Below are positions 16,750 to 25,078 of a stretch of DNA of 31,039 bases, in pieces (positions within the stretch are counted from its first letter, which is position 1; every line of letters begins with the position of its first letter). Position numbers and translations under genes: made by a program. The DNA lies in NCBI GenBank assembly GCA_937890765.1, contig CALADQ010000018.1, positions 1 through 31,039 on the forward strand, given 5' to 3'. The notes below the pieces were generated by a model. That model made no database searches and was not told the DNA's origin. It saw only the letters and a program-made list of their open reading frames with translations. The stretch comes from an uncultured Candidatus Neoarthromitus sp. GTDB lineage: Bacteria; Bacillota; Clostridia; Clostridiales; Clostridiaceae.

Positions 16750-16767
16750 AATTACTAGCCTTTTTTT
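16737..16767 (+). terminator. Terminator after murD, possibly shared with glyS
   Basis: GGCTAGTAA (16737-16745) pairs with TTACTAGCC (16752-16760), a 9-bp stem with a 6-base loop, followed by seven T (16761-16767). The murD stop codon lies inside the loop. glyS ends on the opposite strand at 16766, and read that way the hairpin is followed by a T-rich stretch, so it may stop both convergent transcripts. Confidence 0.88.
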
Positions 16768-18151
16768 AAAAATCAAATTTATCACTTAAATATTTTTCAA
16801 TTTCATTTATATGTATTCTAACTTGATTCATACTATCTCTTTCCCTTATGGTAACAGAATTATCATCAAGGGTATCAAAATCTACAGTAATACAAAATGG
16901 AGTTCCAATTTCATCTTGCCTTCTATATCTTTTTCCAATTGCTCCTGCCTCATCATACTCGCAATTATATTTTTTAGAAACCATTTCGTAAACTTCAAGA
17001 GTCTTAGGCGAAAGTTTTTTAGACAAAGGAAACACTCCAACTTTTACAGGCGCCACAAAAGGATGAAGCCTTAAAACATTTCTCGTGTCTCCCTCGGAAA
17101 TATTTTCTTCATCATAACCATTGCAAAGCAAACACAAAAGAAGTCTATCGACTCCTAAAGAAGGTTCAATACAATATGGAACATATTTTTCATTTGTTTC
17201 ACTATCAAAATAAACAAGTTCTTCATTTGAATGTGACATGTGAGCATTTAAATCGTAATCCGTTCTATCAGCAATTCCCCAAAGCTCACCGAAACCAAAA
17301 GGAAATTTAAATTCTATATCGCTAGTTGCATTTGAATAAAAAGACAATTCTTCTTTTGAATGATCCCTAATTCTCAAATTACTTTCATCAATATTCAAAC
17401 TCTTCAAAAAATTAAAACAAAAATTCTTCCAATACTCAAACCATTTTAAATCTTCACCAGGTTTGCAAAAAAATTCTAATTCCATTTGCTCAAACTCCCT
17501 CGTTCTGAAAATAAAATTTCCCGGAGTTATTTCATTTCTAAAACTTTTTCCAATTTGAGCAATTCCAAAAGGAACTTTCTTTCTTGAACTTCTCAAAACA
17601 TTTTTAAAATTAACAAAAATTCCTTGAGCAGTTTCTGGCCTTAAATAAATTTCCGATTTATTATCTTCGGTTACTCCTTGAAAAGTTTTAAACATTAAAT
17701 TAAATTTTCTAATGTCTGTGTAATTTCTACTTCCACACTTAGGACAACAAATTTTTTCATTGTCTATTAATTCTTTAAGCTCTTCTTTTGAATAACCATC
17801 TAATCCTGTTATTTCTTTTCCTTTTGACAAAAAATAATCTTCAATAAGTTTGTCAGCTCTAAATCTACTTTTACAATCTTTACAATCCATTAATGGATCT
17901 GAAAAACCACCAACATGCCCAGAGGCAACCCAAACTTCTCTATTCATTAAAATTGCTGAATCTATTCCAACATTGTAAGGACTTTCTTGAACAAATTTTT
18001 TCCACCAAGCCTTCTTAACATTATTTTTAAGTTCAATACCTAGCGGACCATAATCCCAAGAGTTAGCAAGTCCACCATATATTTCAGAGCCCTGAAATAT
18101 AAATCCTCTTCTTTTGCAAAGAGAGAGAATTTTCTCCATCGTCACTTCCAT
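16766..18151 (-). CDS. glyS: Glycyl-tRNA synthetase, single-chain class II type
   Basis: This 461-residue enzyme is the dimeric GlyRS type, as in Thermus and many Firmicutes, rather than the two-subunit GlyQ/GlyS type. The start is KRRGFIFQGSEIYGGLANSW. A zinc-ribbon-like insert has CKDC and CPKC pairs (residues about 86-140). Motif 2 is FRNEITPGNFIFRTREFEQM, motif 3 lies near EPSLGVDRLLLCLL, and a carboxyl-terminal anticodon-binding domain follows. GGGAGG seven bases before the ATG at 18151 supports this start over the ATG four codons later. The leader is short and lacks a T-box. Confidence 0.96.
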   Translation of the reverse strand: MEVTMEKILSLCKRRGFIFQGSEIYGGLANSWDYGPLGIELKNNVKKAWWKKFVQESPYNVGIDSAILMNREVWVASGHVGGFSDPLMDCKDCKSRFRADKLIEDYFLSKGKEITGLDGYSKEELKELIDNEKICCPKCGSRNYTDIRKFNLMFKTFQGVTEDNKSEIYLRPETAQGIFVNFKNVLRSSRKKVPFGIAQIGKSFRNEITPGNFIFRTREFEQMELEFFCKPGEDLKWFEYWKNFCFNFLKSLNIDESNLRIRDHSKEELSFYSNATSDIEFKFPFGFGELWGIADRTDYDLNAHMSHSNEELVYFDSETNEKYVPYCIEPSLGVDRLLLCLLCNGYDEENISEGDTRNVLRLHPFVAPVKVGVFPLSKKLSPKTLEVYEMVSKKYNCEYDEAGAIGKRYRRQDEIGTPFCITVDFDTLDDNSVTIRERDSMNQVRIHINEIEKYLSDKFDF

Positions 18152-18184
18152 AATGACCTCCCAAACAAAACCTATTTTTTTAAA

Positions 18185-18193
18185 ATTATATCA
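18185..18193 (-). promoter_or_regulatory. Candidate extended -10 promoter of glyS
   Basis: On the minus strand TGATATAAT (18193-18185) gives an extended -10, and a second TATAAT sits at 18200-18195. No good -35 box is visible at the proper distance. A start near 18178 would leave a leader of under 30 bases. Confidence 0.4.
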
Positions 18194-18216
18194 AATTATA
18201 CTAAAATATATAAACA

Positions 18217-18243
18217 AAAAACTTCACTAAAAGTGAAGTTTTT
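18217..18243 (-). terminator. Terminator after the ClpX-like gene
   Basis: AAAAACTTCACT pairs with AGTGAAGTTTTT (12 bp, 3-base loop). On the minus strand it runs into TTTTTTG. It overlaps the stop codon of the ClpX-like gene by two bases and separates it from glyS. Confidence 0.87.
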
Positions 18244-19339
18244 AAATTTCTATTTCTCTATCACTATTTAAAACAAACTCATAAAGACTATCTTTAAACA
18301 TTTCATGTATACTAGTTCGCACAGCTCTAGCTCCTAAAGGATTATTCAAACAATTATTTACTATAGCATTAATACTTTCATCTTTAACCTTAATTTTCTT
18401 TCCTATTAATGTAAAATAATTTACTATCTCTTTTTCAAATTCTATATTCGTAATCGTTTTAAGCTCGTTGACATTAAGAGAATTCAGTGAAATTATCAAA
18501 GGAAATCTTCCTATAAATTCACTTAAAACTCCATAATTAATAACATCATCTATCTTAACATACTTTCTCAAATTATCATTTTCGTATGTGGAATTTTCAT
18601 TCGAAGAATTTTCTTTAAATCCAAATTGCTTTTTCACAACTCTCCTTTTTACAAATTCCTCAATTCCAGTGAAGGCACCTCCACCTATAAACAAAATATT
18701 TTTCGTATCTATTTCAACATTTTCGTTATTTTCATCTTGAACTCTAACAATTGTACCTTCTAGCATTTTCAAAAGATTTTGTTGAACACCTTCACCTGAA
18801 ACATCTTTTGAATCACCAGAAGATGTTCTTTTAGATATTTTATCAATCTCATCTATAAAAACTATTCCAAATTCTGCCTTCTTAATATCTCCATTGGCTT
18901 CCTTAAGAAGATTTTTAATAATATCGCTTACATTTAATCCAACATATCCAACTTGAGTATACGAAGTTATATCAACTTCTACAAAAGGAAGATTTACAAT
19001 TTGAGAAAGAGTTTTTATAAGAAGAGTTTTTCCAGTACCACTTGGACCTATTAACATAATGTTGCCTTTATTTAAATTTATCAAATTGGAATTTTTAATT
19101 CTAAGAATGTGCCTGTAAATCTCAAAAGAAAGAATTTTTTTTGCATATTCTTGACCAATAACTTTTTTATCTAATTCCATTTTTATTTCATCTGGCGAAA
19201 GAATACTAACATCAAAATCATTTAATTCATTAAAAAATAAAACTTCACAATCACTACAAAGAATTAAATCTTCATTATTACAATCTTTTTTAACATGATA
19301 AATTTCTGTTTCTTTAAAGCAACACATACACTTTTTCAT
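18242..19339 (-). CDS. ClpX-like AAA+ ATPase lacking the RKH loop
   Basis: This 365-residue protein aligns along its length with ClpX, which is usually 415-430 residues. It has an amino-terminal zinc finger (C4, C7, C28, C31), Walker A GPSGTGKT (98-105), a GYVG pore-1 loop (131-134), Walker B IVFIDEID (159-166), an arginine finger in EFIGR (274-278) and a sensor-2 GAR (336-338). Two differences stand out. The GGRKHP segment (pore-2 RKH loop) between EGT and DTKNILF is replaced by a shorter, acidic stretch, and the ClpP-docking tripeptide reads FGF (239-241) instead of IGF or LGF. I chose the ATG at 19339 because GAGG precedes it; an upstream ATG (19354) lacks a binding site. It is a stand-alone gene between lysS and glyS, probably with partner ClpP, but substrate specificity must differ from classical ClpX. 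Confidence 0.85.
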   Translation of the reverse strand: MKKCMCCFKETEIYHVKKDCNNEDLILCSDCEVLFFNELNDFDVSILSPDEIKMELDKKVIGQEYAKKILSFEIYRHILRIKNSNLINLNKGNIMLIGPSGTGKTLLIKTLSQIVNLPFVEVDITSYTQVGYVGLNVSDIIKNLLKEANGDIKKAEFGIVFIDEIDKISKRTSSGDSKDVSGEGVQQNLLKMLEGTIVRVQDENNENVEIDTKNILFIGGGAFTGIEEFVKRRVVKKQFGFKENSSNENSTYENDNLRKYVKIDDVINYGVLSEFIGRFPLIISLNSLNVNELKTITNIEFEKEIVNYFTLIGKKIKVKDESINAIVNNCLNNPLGARAVRTSIHEMFKDSLYEFVLNSDREIEI

Positions 19340-19423
19340 TTTCCATAACCTCATTTTTAAAATAAAAATGTATACAAAACTCTTTCCTTAGTATGTGTAA
19401 TTTATAATAATTTTAAACAAAAA

Positions 19424-19441
19424 AAGGAGCTTACGCTCCTT
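19424..19441 (-). terminator. Terminator after lysS
   Basis: AAGGAGC and GCTCCTT form a 7-bp stem with a four-base loop (GTAA on the minus strand), followed on that strand by a T run. It starts seven bases after the lysS stop codon. Confidence 0.88.
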
Positions 19442-19447
19442 AAATAA

Positions 19448-20935
19448 TTATTTCTGTGGTTTCATTGTAGGAAATAATATAACATCTCTAATTGAAGTTG
19501 AATTTGTTAAAAACATTATTATTCTATCTATTCCAATTCCAAGTCCTCCAGTTGGGGGCATCCCATATTCAAGAGCATACATAAAATCCTCATCTATGGA
19601 ATAAACTTCATCATCTCCAAGCTCTCTCTCTCTTTCTTGTTGTGAAAATCTTTCTCTCTGTATAATAGGATCATTAAGTTCGGAATACGAATTGCAAATT
19701 TCACGACCATATATAAATCCCTCAAACCTTTCAGTGAGTTCAAAATTTCCTCTTTTCTTTTTAGTAAGTGGAGAAATTTCAGTTGGATAATCAATCACAA
19801 AAGTTGGTTGTATTAATTTATCTTCAACGTACTTTTCAAACATTGCATTTAAAATTTCTCCCTTAGTACAATTAACAAGATTCTTTTTCATTTCAAGATT
19901 GTGTTCTTTTGCAATTTTAAATGAATCTTCTAAGGTTAACTCATTGAAATCGACACCTGAATATTCTTTAACAGCATCAACCATAGATACTCTTCTCCAA
20001 GGTGGAGTAAAATCAATTTCAGTTCCTTGATAATTAACTTTCATAGTCCCACAAACTTTTTTACAAACTTCAGAAATCATAGTTTCAGTTAATTCCATCA
20101 TATCATTGTAATCAGCATATGCTTCATAAAGTTCAATCATTGTAAATTCAGGATTATGTTTTATATCTATACCTTCATTTCTAAAATTTTTTCCCATTTC
20201 ATAAACCTTATCAAATCCAGCAACAATTAATCTTTTCAAATAAAGTTCAGTAGCTATTCTTAAATACATATGTATATTAAGTGCATTATGATGAGTTGAA
20301 AAAGGACGAGCAGCCGCACCACCTGCAACTGTAGAAAGTATTGGTGTTTCACTTTCCAAATAACCTCTTTCATCTAGGAATTTTCTTATTTCACTTATTA
20401 TCCTACTTCTCTTAAGGAAAACATCTTTAACCTGATTATTCATTATAATATCTACTTCTCTATGCCTATATCTCAAATCAGGATCAGTCATTCCATGAAA
20501 CTTTTCAGGTAAAACTCTTAAAGATTTACATATTAATTGAATTTTTAAAACCCTAATGGTAACCTCTCCAACCTTAGTTTTAAAAACTTCACCTTCAACA
20601 TGTACAATATCGCCTATATCATACGAAAAAACTTCATCTAAACCTTCTTTTCCTAATATATCAACTTTAAAAAATATTTGAATTTGTCCTTTAAAATCCT
20701 GAATAGTCATAAAACCAGCTTTACCTTGTCCTCTTTTAGTCATAATTCGTCCAGCTAATTTAACTTCTTTCCCCTCAAATTCTTCATATTTATCAATGAT
20801 ATCTTTAGAATAATTTGTTATATTAACTTTATAAACATCAAATGGATCTTTATTTTTAGATTTAAGATCTTCTAATTTTTTTCTACGTATTCTCTCCTGC
20901 TCATTAAAAAGTTCTGCATTTTCCTTAAACTCCAT
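19448..20935 (-). CDS. lysS: Lysyl-tRNA synthetase, class II
   Basis: LysRS attaches lysine to tRNA-Lys. The 495-residue enzyme has the amino-terminal OB-fold (about residues 55-150, VKLAGRIMTKRGQGKAGF), class II motif 2 (GKNFRNEGIDIKHNPEFTM), and motif 3 (GGLGIGIDRIIMFLTNS) near the end. Length is normal. It lies 25 bases after greA, with which it shares a strong promoter, and ends at a clear terminator. No T-box is present. Confidence 0.97.
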   Translation of the reverse strand: MEFKENAELFNEQERIRRKKLEDLKSKNKDPFDVYKVNITNYSKDIIDKYEEFEGKEVKLAGRIMTKRGQGKAGFMTIQDFKGQIQIFFKVDILGKEGLDEVFSYDIGDIVHVEGEVFKTKVGEVTIRVLKIQLICKSLRVLPEKFHGMTDPDLRYRHREVDIIMNNQVKDVFLKRSRIISEIRKFLDERGYLESETPILSTVAGGAAARPFSTHHNALNIHMYLRIATELYLKRLIVAGFDKVYEMGKNFRNEGIDIKHNPEFTMIELYEAYADYNDMMELTETMISEVCKKVCGTMKVNYQGTEIDFTPPWRRVSMVDAVKEYSGVDFNELTLEDSFKIAKEHNLEMKKNLVNCTKGEILNAMFEKYVEDKLIQPTFVIDYPTEISPLTKKKRGNFELTERFEGFIYGREICNSYSELNDPIIQRERFSQQERERELGDDEVYSIDEDFMYALEYGMPPTGGLGIGIDRIIMFLTNSTSIRDVILFPTMKPQK

Positions 20936-20960
20936 AACAAAAACTTCTCCTTACATAATT

Positions 20961-21440
20961 CTACTTTCTCTCTATGGTAATAATTTTATATTTGCAATTT
21001 CCTTCAGGAGTATTAACAATAAATTCTTCACCTACTTTTTTTCCTATAAGCTCTGAACCAACTGGAGATTCATTAGAAATTTTATTTTCAAAAGTATTTG
21101 CTTCAGCTGAACCTACAATTGTATAACTAACTTCCTCTTCAAACTCATAATCATAAAGTGTAACAGTTGAACCAATAGATACTACATCAGTTGTAATTTC
21201 GCTTTCGTCTATAAGTTCAATGTTTTTCAATTTATTTTCAATTTCTGCAATTCTTCCTTCTAAGAAAGCTTGCTCATTTTTAGCCTCATCGTATTCAGAG
21301 TTTTCACTTAAATCTCCATAACCTCTAGCAACCTTTATTTTTTCAGTGACTTCTTTTCTTTTAACGGTCTTTAAATATTCAAGTTCCTCTTCTAATTTTC
21401 TCAAACCATCACTAGTAATTAAATATTTTTTATCACTCAT
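20961..21440 (-). CDS. greA: Transcript cleavage factor GreA
   Basis: GreA rescues backtracked RNA polymerase by stimulating cleavage of the RNA 3' end. The 159-residue protein has the amino-terminal coiled coil (residues 8-75) with the acidic tip in YGDLSENSEYDEAKNEQA and the carboxyl-terminal FKBP-like domain ending in NTPEGNCKYKIITI. It heads the greA-lysS operon. A GGAG sequence lies 12 bases before its ATG; a closer out-of-frame ATG begins the two-codon frame ATG TTA TGA that overlaps the start. Confidence 0.97.
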   Translation of the reverse strand: MSDKKYLITSDGLRKLEEELEYLKTVKRKEVTEKIKVARGYGDLSENSEYDEAKNEQAFLEGRIAEIENKLKNIELIDESEITTDVVSIGSTVTLYDYEFEEEVSYTIVGSAEANTFENKISNESPVGSELIGKKVGEEFIVNTPEGNCKYKIITIERK

Positions 21441-21491
21441 AACATTATCTTTCTCCTTTAATATAGAACATTACTAAAAACCATTCTAGTA

Positions 21492-21521
21492 ATTATAATG
21501 TACCACTTATTTACATGTCAA
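21492..21521 (-). promoter_or_regulatory. Strong SigA-type promoter of greA-lysS
   Basis: On the minus strand a perfect TTGACA (21521-21516), an 18-base spacer and a perfect TATAAT (21497-21492) lie about 50 bases before greA. It starts only 23 bases after the dusB stop codon; no terminator is visible there, so dusB transcripts may also continue into greA. Confidence 0.8.
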
Positions 21522-21543
21522 TGTAATCATTTAAAATATAATT

Positions 21544-22515
21544 TTAAATATGTTTATATTCTTCCAAAACCTCCAATACTTCATTTGGATCTTCCATTTG
21601 AAATAAAATTTTTTTAATTTCTAAAGAATCCTTAAGTCCTTTTAAATACCAACCTATTTGTTTCCTCATTTCAAAAACGCAAACTCTTTCATCTTCATAC
21701 TTCATTGATTTATTATAATGCTCAATCAAACTTTCAACAATAAATTTATGACTTCTTTCCTTTTTAACAAATTCTTTTCCATTTTCAACAGAATTTAAAT
21801 AATCATTTAAATCTTCAAAAATCCAAGGCCTTCCATGGGAGCCTCTTGCAACTGCCGCAAACTCGCATCCAGTATGATTTAAAATTTTATATCCATCATC
21901 ATAATTAAAAATATCACCATTTGCAATTATCGGAATTGAAAATCTTTCCCTTGCTTCTTTTATAACATCCCAATTAGAATTACCTTTATACATTTGCTTT
22001 GCAAATCTTCCATGAATTGTAACAAAATCAACACCGTTATTTTGTAAAATCTCTATAACATCAAAGCAATTTATTTTATTTTCATAATAACCTATTCTTA
22101 TTTTAACTGAAAAAGGTTTTTTAACAACCTTTCTAACAGCACAAGTTACTTCATCAACTTTCTTTAAATCCAAAGTTAGAGCGGACCCATCTCCATTTTT
22201 AATAATTTTAGAAGCAGGACAACCCATATTAATATCTAAAACTTCTACGTAATCTAAATTTGAAATAAATTCTGCTGTATGAACTAAATGCTCTGTATTG
22301 CTTCCAAATATTTGCACACCAACTTTTTTTTCATCATCGCCTTTCTGAAATATTTTTTCAGTTTTATCACTTTTGTAGAAAAACGCTGTTGAACTAACCA
22401 TTTCTGTAAAGTTTATTCCATCATGATATTTCCCACACATTTCACGAAAAGCAATGGTATTAACGCCTGCCATTGGAGATAAAACAAACCTACTTTTAAA
22501 CCTTCTATGCAACAT
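21544..22515 (-). CDS. dusB: tRNA dihydrouridine synthase DusB
   Basis: Dus enzymes reduce specific uridines in tRNA to dihydrouridine using FMN and NADPH. The 323-residue protein shows the TIM-barrel start FVLSPMAGVNTIAFR, the catalytic cysteine in INMGCPASK (C99), KNGDGSAL, VKIRIGY, the FMN-phosphate segment IIANGDI and the ARGSHGRPWIF motif. The carboxyl-terminal helical tRNA-binding domain is present. It sits between ftsH and greA, as in other Firmicutes with lysS nearby. The subfamily (DusB) is inferred from the NMGCP and NG(D/E)GSAL motifs. Confidence 0.93.
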   Translation of the reverse strand: MLHRRFKSRFVLSPMAGVNTIAFREMCGKYHDGINFTEMVSSTAFFYKSDKTEKIFQKGDDEKKVGVQIFGSNTEHLVHTAEFISNLDYVEVLDINMGCPASKIIKNGDGSALTLDLKKVDEVTCAVRKVVKKPFSVKIRIGYYENKINCFDVIEILQNNGVDFVTIHGRFAKQMYKGNSNWDVIKEARERFSIPIIANGDIFNYDDGYKILNHTGCEFAAVARGSHGRPWIFEDLNDYLNSVENGKEFVKKERSHKFIVESLIEHYNKSMKYEDERVCVFEMRKQIGWYLKGLKDSLEIKKILFQMEDPNEVLEVLEEYKHI

Positions 22516-22543
22516 AAATTTCTCCTCAAAAACAATATTAAAA

Positions 22544-22569
22544 GAGTCTTAGACAAAAATCTAAGACTC
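22544..22569 (-). terminator. Terminator after ftsH
   Basis: GAGTCTTAGA and TCTAAGACTC form a perfect 10-bp stem with a 6-base loop, followed on the minus strand by TTTTAATATT. It starts five bases after the ftsH stop codon and precedes dusB. Confidence 0.85.
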
Positions 22570-22574
22570 AAAAT

Positions 22575-24380
22575 TTAAGAATTCTTAAACAACTCTTCAA
22601 ATTCATCATAATCGAGTTTCTCTTTTTCTAGCAATGCTTTAGCAACAGCGTGCAACTTTGAAATATTTTCCGACAATAAAGTTTGAGTCTTTTCATAAGC
22701 CTTATCAACAAGCTTTTTAACTTCTCTATCTATTTTAGAACCTAACTCTTCTGAGAAATTTCTACTTTTTGTAAAATCTCTTCCTAAGAAAACTTCATTA
22801 TCTCCTCCGAAAGAAATAGTTCCTATTTCCTCACTCATTCCATATTCCATAACCATTTTTCTAGCAATGTTACTAACTCTATCAATATCATTTTTAGCAC
22901 CAGTGCTTATGTCACCTAAAACTAACTTTTCAGCAACTCTACCACCTAAAAGAGTTACCATATCATTTTCTAGATCGTATTTAGAAATATAATCTTTATC
23001 TTCATCTGGCAAATGCATAGTGTATCCACCAGCCATTCCTCTAGGTATGATACTTATTTCATGAACCTTATCATATTTATCAAGAAGTCTAGAAACAACA
23101 GCATGCCCTGCTTCATGGTAGGCAGTTAATCTGTTAGTTTTTTCAGTTCTAAGCTTACTTTTCTTTTCTGGACCAACTATAACTCTTGTTATAGCTTCTT
23201 CCATTTCTTGCATTGATATAAATTTCTTATCTCTCCTAACAGCCAAAAGCGATGCTTCATTAGTTAAATTTTCTAAATCGGCTCCAGTAAATCCAGGAGT
23301 TCTCTTAGCTAATACATCCAACTTAATTTCATCAGATAAAGGTTTATTTTTAACATGTATCTTAAGAATTTCTTCCCTTCCTTTAACATCTGGGTAACCT
23401 ACAACTATTTGTCTATCAAACCTTCCAGGTCTTAAAAGTGCTGGATCCAAAATATCTGGTCTATTAGTTGCGGCAATAATTATAATACCCTCGTTAACTC
23501 CAAAACCATCCATTTCAACTAACAACTGATTTAATGTTTGTTCTCTCTCATCATGACCTCCTCCAAGCCCTGCTCCTCTATGTCTTCCAACAGCGTCAAT
23601 CTCATCTATGAAAATTATACAAGGAGAGTTCTTTTTAGCTTGGTCAAACAAATCACGAACTCTAGAAGCTCCAACTCCTACGAACATTTCAACGAAATCC
23701 GATCCAGATATACTAAAAAAAGGAACCCCAGCTTCACCTGCAACAGCCTTAGCTAAAAGAGTTTTTCCTGTACCAGGAGGACCGAATAACAAAACACCTT
23801 TTGGTATTCTAGCTCCCATTTCAATGTATCTTCTAGGCTGCTTTAAAAAATCTACAATCTCTTCTAATTCTTCCTTTTCTTCTTTTGCTCCAGCTACTTC
23901 TTTAAAAGTAACCTTTTTAGTATCTTGAGTTGCCATTCTAGCTCTACTTTTTCCAAAATTCATGACACCTCTTCCACTTCCTCCACCTTGAGATTGTTGC
24001 ATAAACAAAAACCACAATCCTAGAGACATAATAATAATTATTAGAGATGGTACAAACTGCAACCAAGCAAAAACATTGCTTTGTTCTTCATAAAGCTCAA
24101 TAACCTCCCCATTTTTAGGAAACTTATCAAATAACAAATTCAATCTATTTTGAGGAACAACCGTAACAAACTGTTCTCTATTTTTTAATGTTCCTTCTAT
24201 AGCTAAGCTTCCTTCCCTTATTTTTATACTCTGAACTTCATCACTTATCCAATGCTGTTCAAATTTGCTATAAGGTATAGTCCTTTCTGTTCTCGTCGAT
24301 TCAAAATAAAAAAGCCCAACTATAAAAACCATAACCACAATAACTATCCAAGCAGTTATGTTCGAAAAACTTTTTTTCAT
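22575..24380 (-). CDS. ftsH: ATP-dependent membrane zinc protease FtsH
   Basis: FtsH degrades membrane and regulatory proteins. The 601-residue product has a first transmembrane helix (residues 9-25), an extracytoplasmic domain (26-105), a second helix (about 108-127), then the AAA+ module with Walker A FGPPGTGKT (199-207), Walker B IIFIDEID and the second-region-of-homology arginines in RPGRFDR. The zinc-binding HEAGH is at 422-426. Length is close to other Firmicute FtsH proteins. The leader holds a homopolymeric A8-GGGA-G6 tract just before the ATG. tilS-hpt-ftsH is a conserved order. Confidence 0.97.
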   Translation of the reverse strand: MKKSFSNITAWIVIVVMVFIVGLFYFESTRTERTIPYSKFEQHWISDEVQSIKIREGSLAIEGTLKNREQFVTVVPQNRLNLLFDKFPKNGEVIELYEEQSNVFAWLQFVPSLIIIIMSLGLWFLFMQQSQGGGSGRGVMNFGKSRARMATQDTKKVTFKEVAGAKEEKEELEEIVDFLKQPRRYIEMGARIPKGVLLFGPPGTGKTLLAKAVAGEAGVPFFSISGSDFVEMFVGVGASRVRDLFDQAKKNSPCIIFIDEIDAVGRHRGAGLGGGHDEREQTLNQLLVEMDGFGVNEGIIIIAATNRPDILDPALLRPGRFDRQIVVGYPDVKGREEILKIHVKNKPLSDEIKLDVLAKRTPGFTGADLENLTNEASLLAVRRDKKFISMQEMEEAITRVIVGPEKKSKLRTEKTNRLTAYHEAGHAVVSRLLDKYDKVHEISIIPRGMAGGYTMHLPDEDKDYISKYDLENDMVTLLGGRVAEKLVLGDISTGAKNDIDRVSNIARKMVMEYGMSEEIGTISFGGDNEVFLGRDFTKSRNFSEELGSKIDREVKKLVDKAYEKTQTLLSENISKLHAVAKALLEKEKLDYDEFEELFKNS

Positions 24381-24425
24381 TATTTTAAACCCCCCTCCCT
24401 TTTTTTTCTAACTACATACTATAAA

Positions 24426-24454
24426 ATTTTATCACACCATTTTTTATTAAACAA
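24426..24454 (-). promoter_or_regulatory. SigA-type promoter of ftsH
   Basis: On the minus strand TTGTTT (24454-24449), a 17-base spacer and TAAAAT (24431-24426) lie about 45 bases before the ftsH start. The remaining part of the 144-base hpt-ftsH gap shows no terminator, so readthrough from hpt is also likely. Confidence 0.58.
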
Positions 24455-24524
24455 GTAAGTAAATATTATTATTTAACTTTATTTCTTCCAGTTAATTCAA
24501 TATAAAATATTGCCATTTTTTCTA

Positions 24525-25064
24525 TTATTTATACATACTTTCATTAAGTACACCTATATAAGGCAAATTTCTATATTTTTCAGCAAAATCAAGTCCATAT
24601 CCAATAACAAACTCATTTCCAACTTCAAATCCAACATATTTTGCTTCTATAGAAACTTTTCTACCACTTGGTTTATCTAAAAGAGTAACTATTTCAACAT
24701 CTTCTGCACCTTTTCCTATTAAATAATCTCTTACGTATTTTAAAGTTGTTCCTGTATCAATTATATCTTCAACTATCAAAATATTTTTACCATGAACAGG
24801 CATATCAAGATCTTTAATAATTCTTACATTTCCCGTGCTTATAGTTGAATTTCCATAAGATGAAACACACATAAATTCTGTAACTGCATATAAGTTTATT
24901 CTTTTCATTAAATCTCCCATAAAAATAATTGATCCTTTTAATATGCACAAAAGTATTAAATCCTTGTTTTTATAATCTTGATTTATTCTCTGAGAAAGTT
25001 CATCTATTCTTTGTTGTATAGTTTCTGCACTAAACAAAATTTTACTTATATCTTTTTGCATCAT
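24525..25064 (-). CDS. hpt: Hypoxanthine phosphoribosyltransferase
   Basis: Hpt salvages hypoxanthine or guanine with PRPP to make IMP or GMP. The 179-residue protein shows the PRPP-binding motif ILIVEDIIDTGTT (95-107), the ILKGSIIFMGDL loop and the purine-binding segment FVIGYGLDFAEKYRNLPYIG near the end. Start: ATG with GGAG nine bases upstream; a second ATG follows immediately. It lies 14 bases after tilS, in the usual tilS-hpt-ftsH series. Confidence 0.96.
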   Translation of the reverse strand: MMQKDISKILFSAETIQQRIDELSQRINQDYKNKDLILLCILKGSIIFMGDLMKRINLYAVTEFMCVSSYGNSTISTGNVRIIKDLDMPVHGKNILIVEDIIDTGTTLKYVRDYLIGKGAEDVEIVTLLDKPSGRKVSIEAKYVGFEVGNEFVIGYGLDFAEKYRNLPYIGVLNESMYK

Positions 25065-25078
25065 AAAAATTTTCTCCT

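Noticed and set aside
21470..21493. 7-bp inverted repeat ATTACTA/TAGTAAT before greA
   Set aside because: It straddles the predicted transcription start, so only part is transcribed, and no T run follows; not supportable as a terminator.
16750..21543. T-box riboswitches expected before glyS or lysS
   Set aside because: The leaders are very short (glyS) or absent because the gene is internal to an operon (lysS), and no AGGGTGGNACCGCG-type sequence is seen.
23608..23928. 106-codon plus-strand frame opposite ftsH
   Set aside because: Mirror of the conserved AAA+ region; no independent signals.
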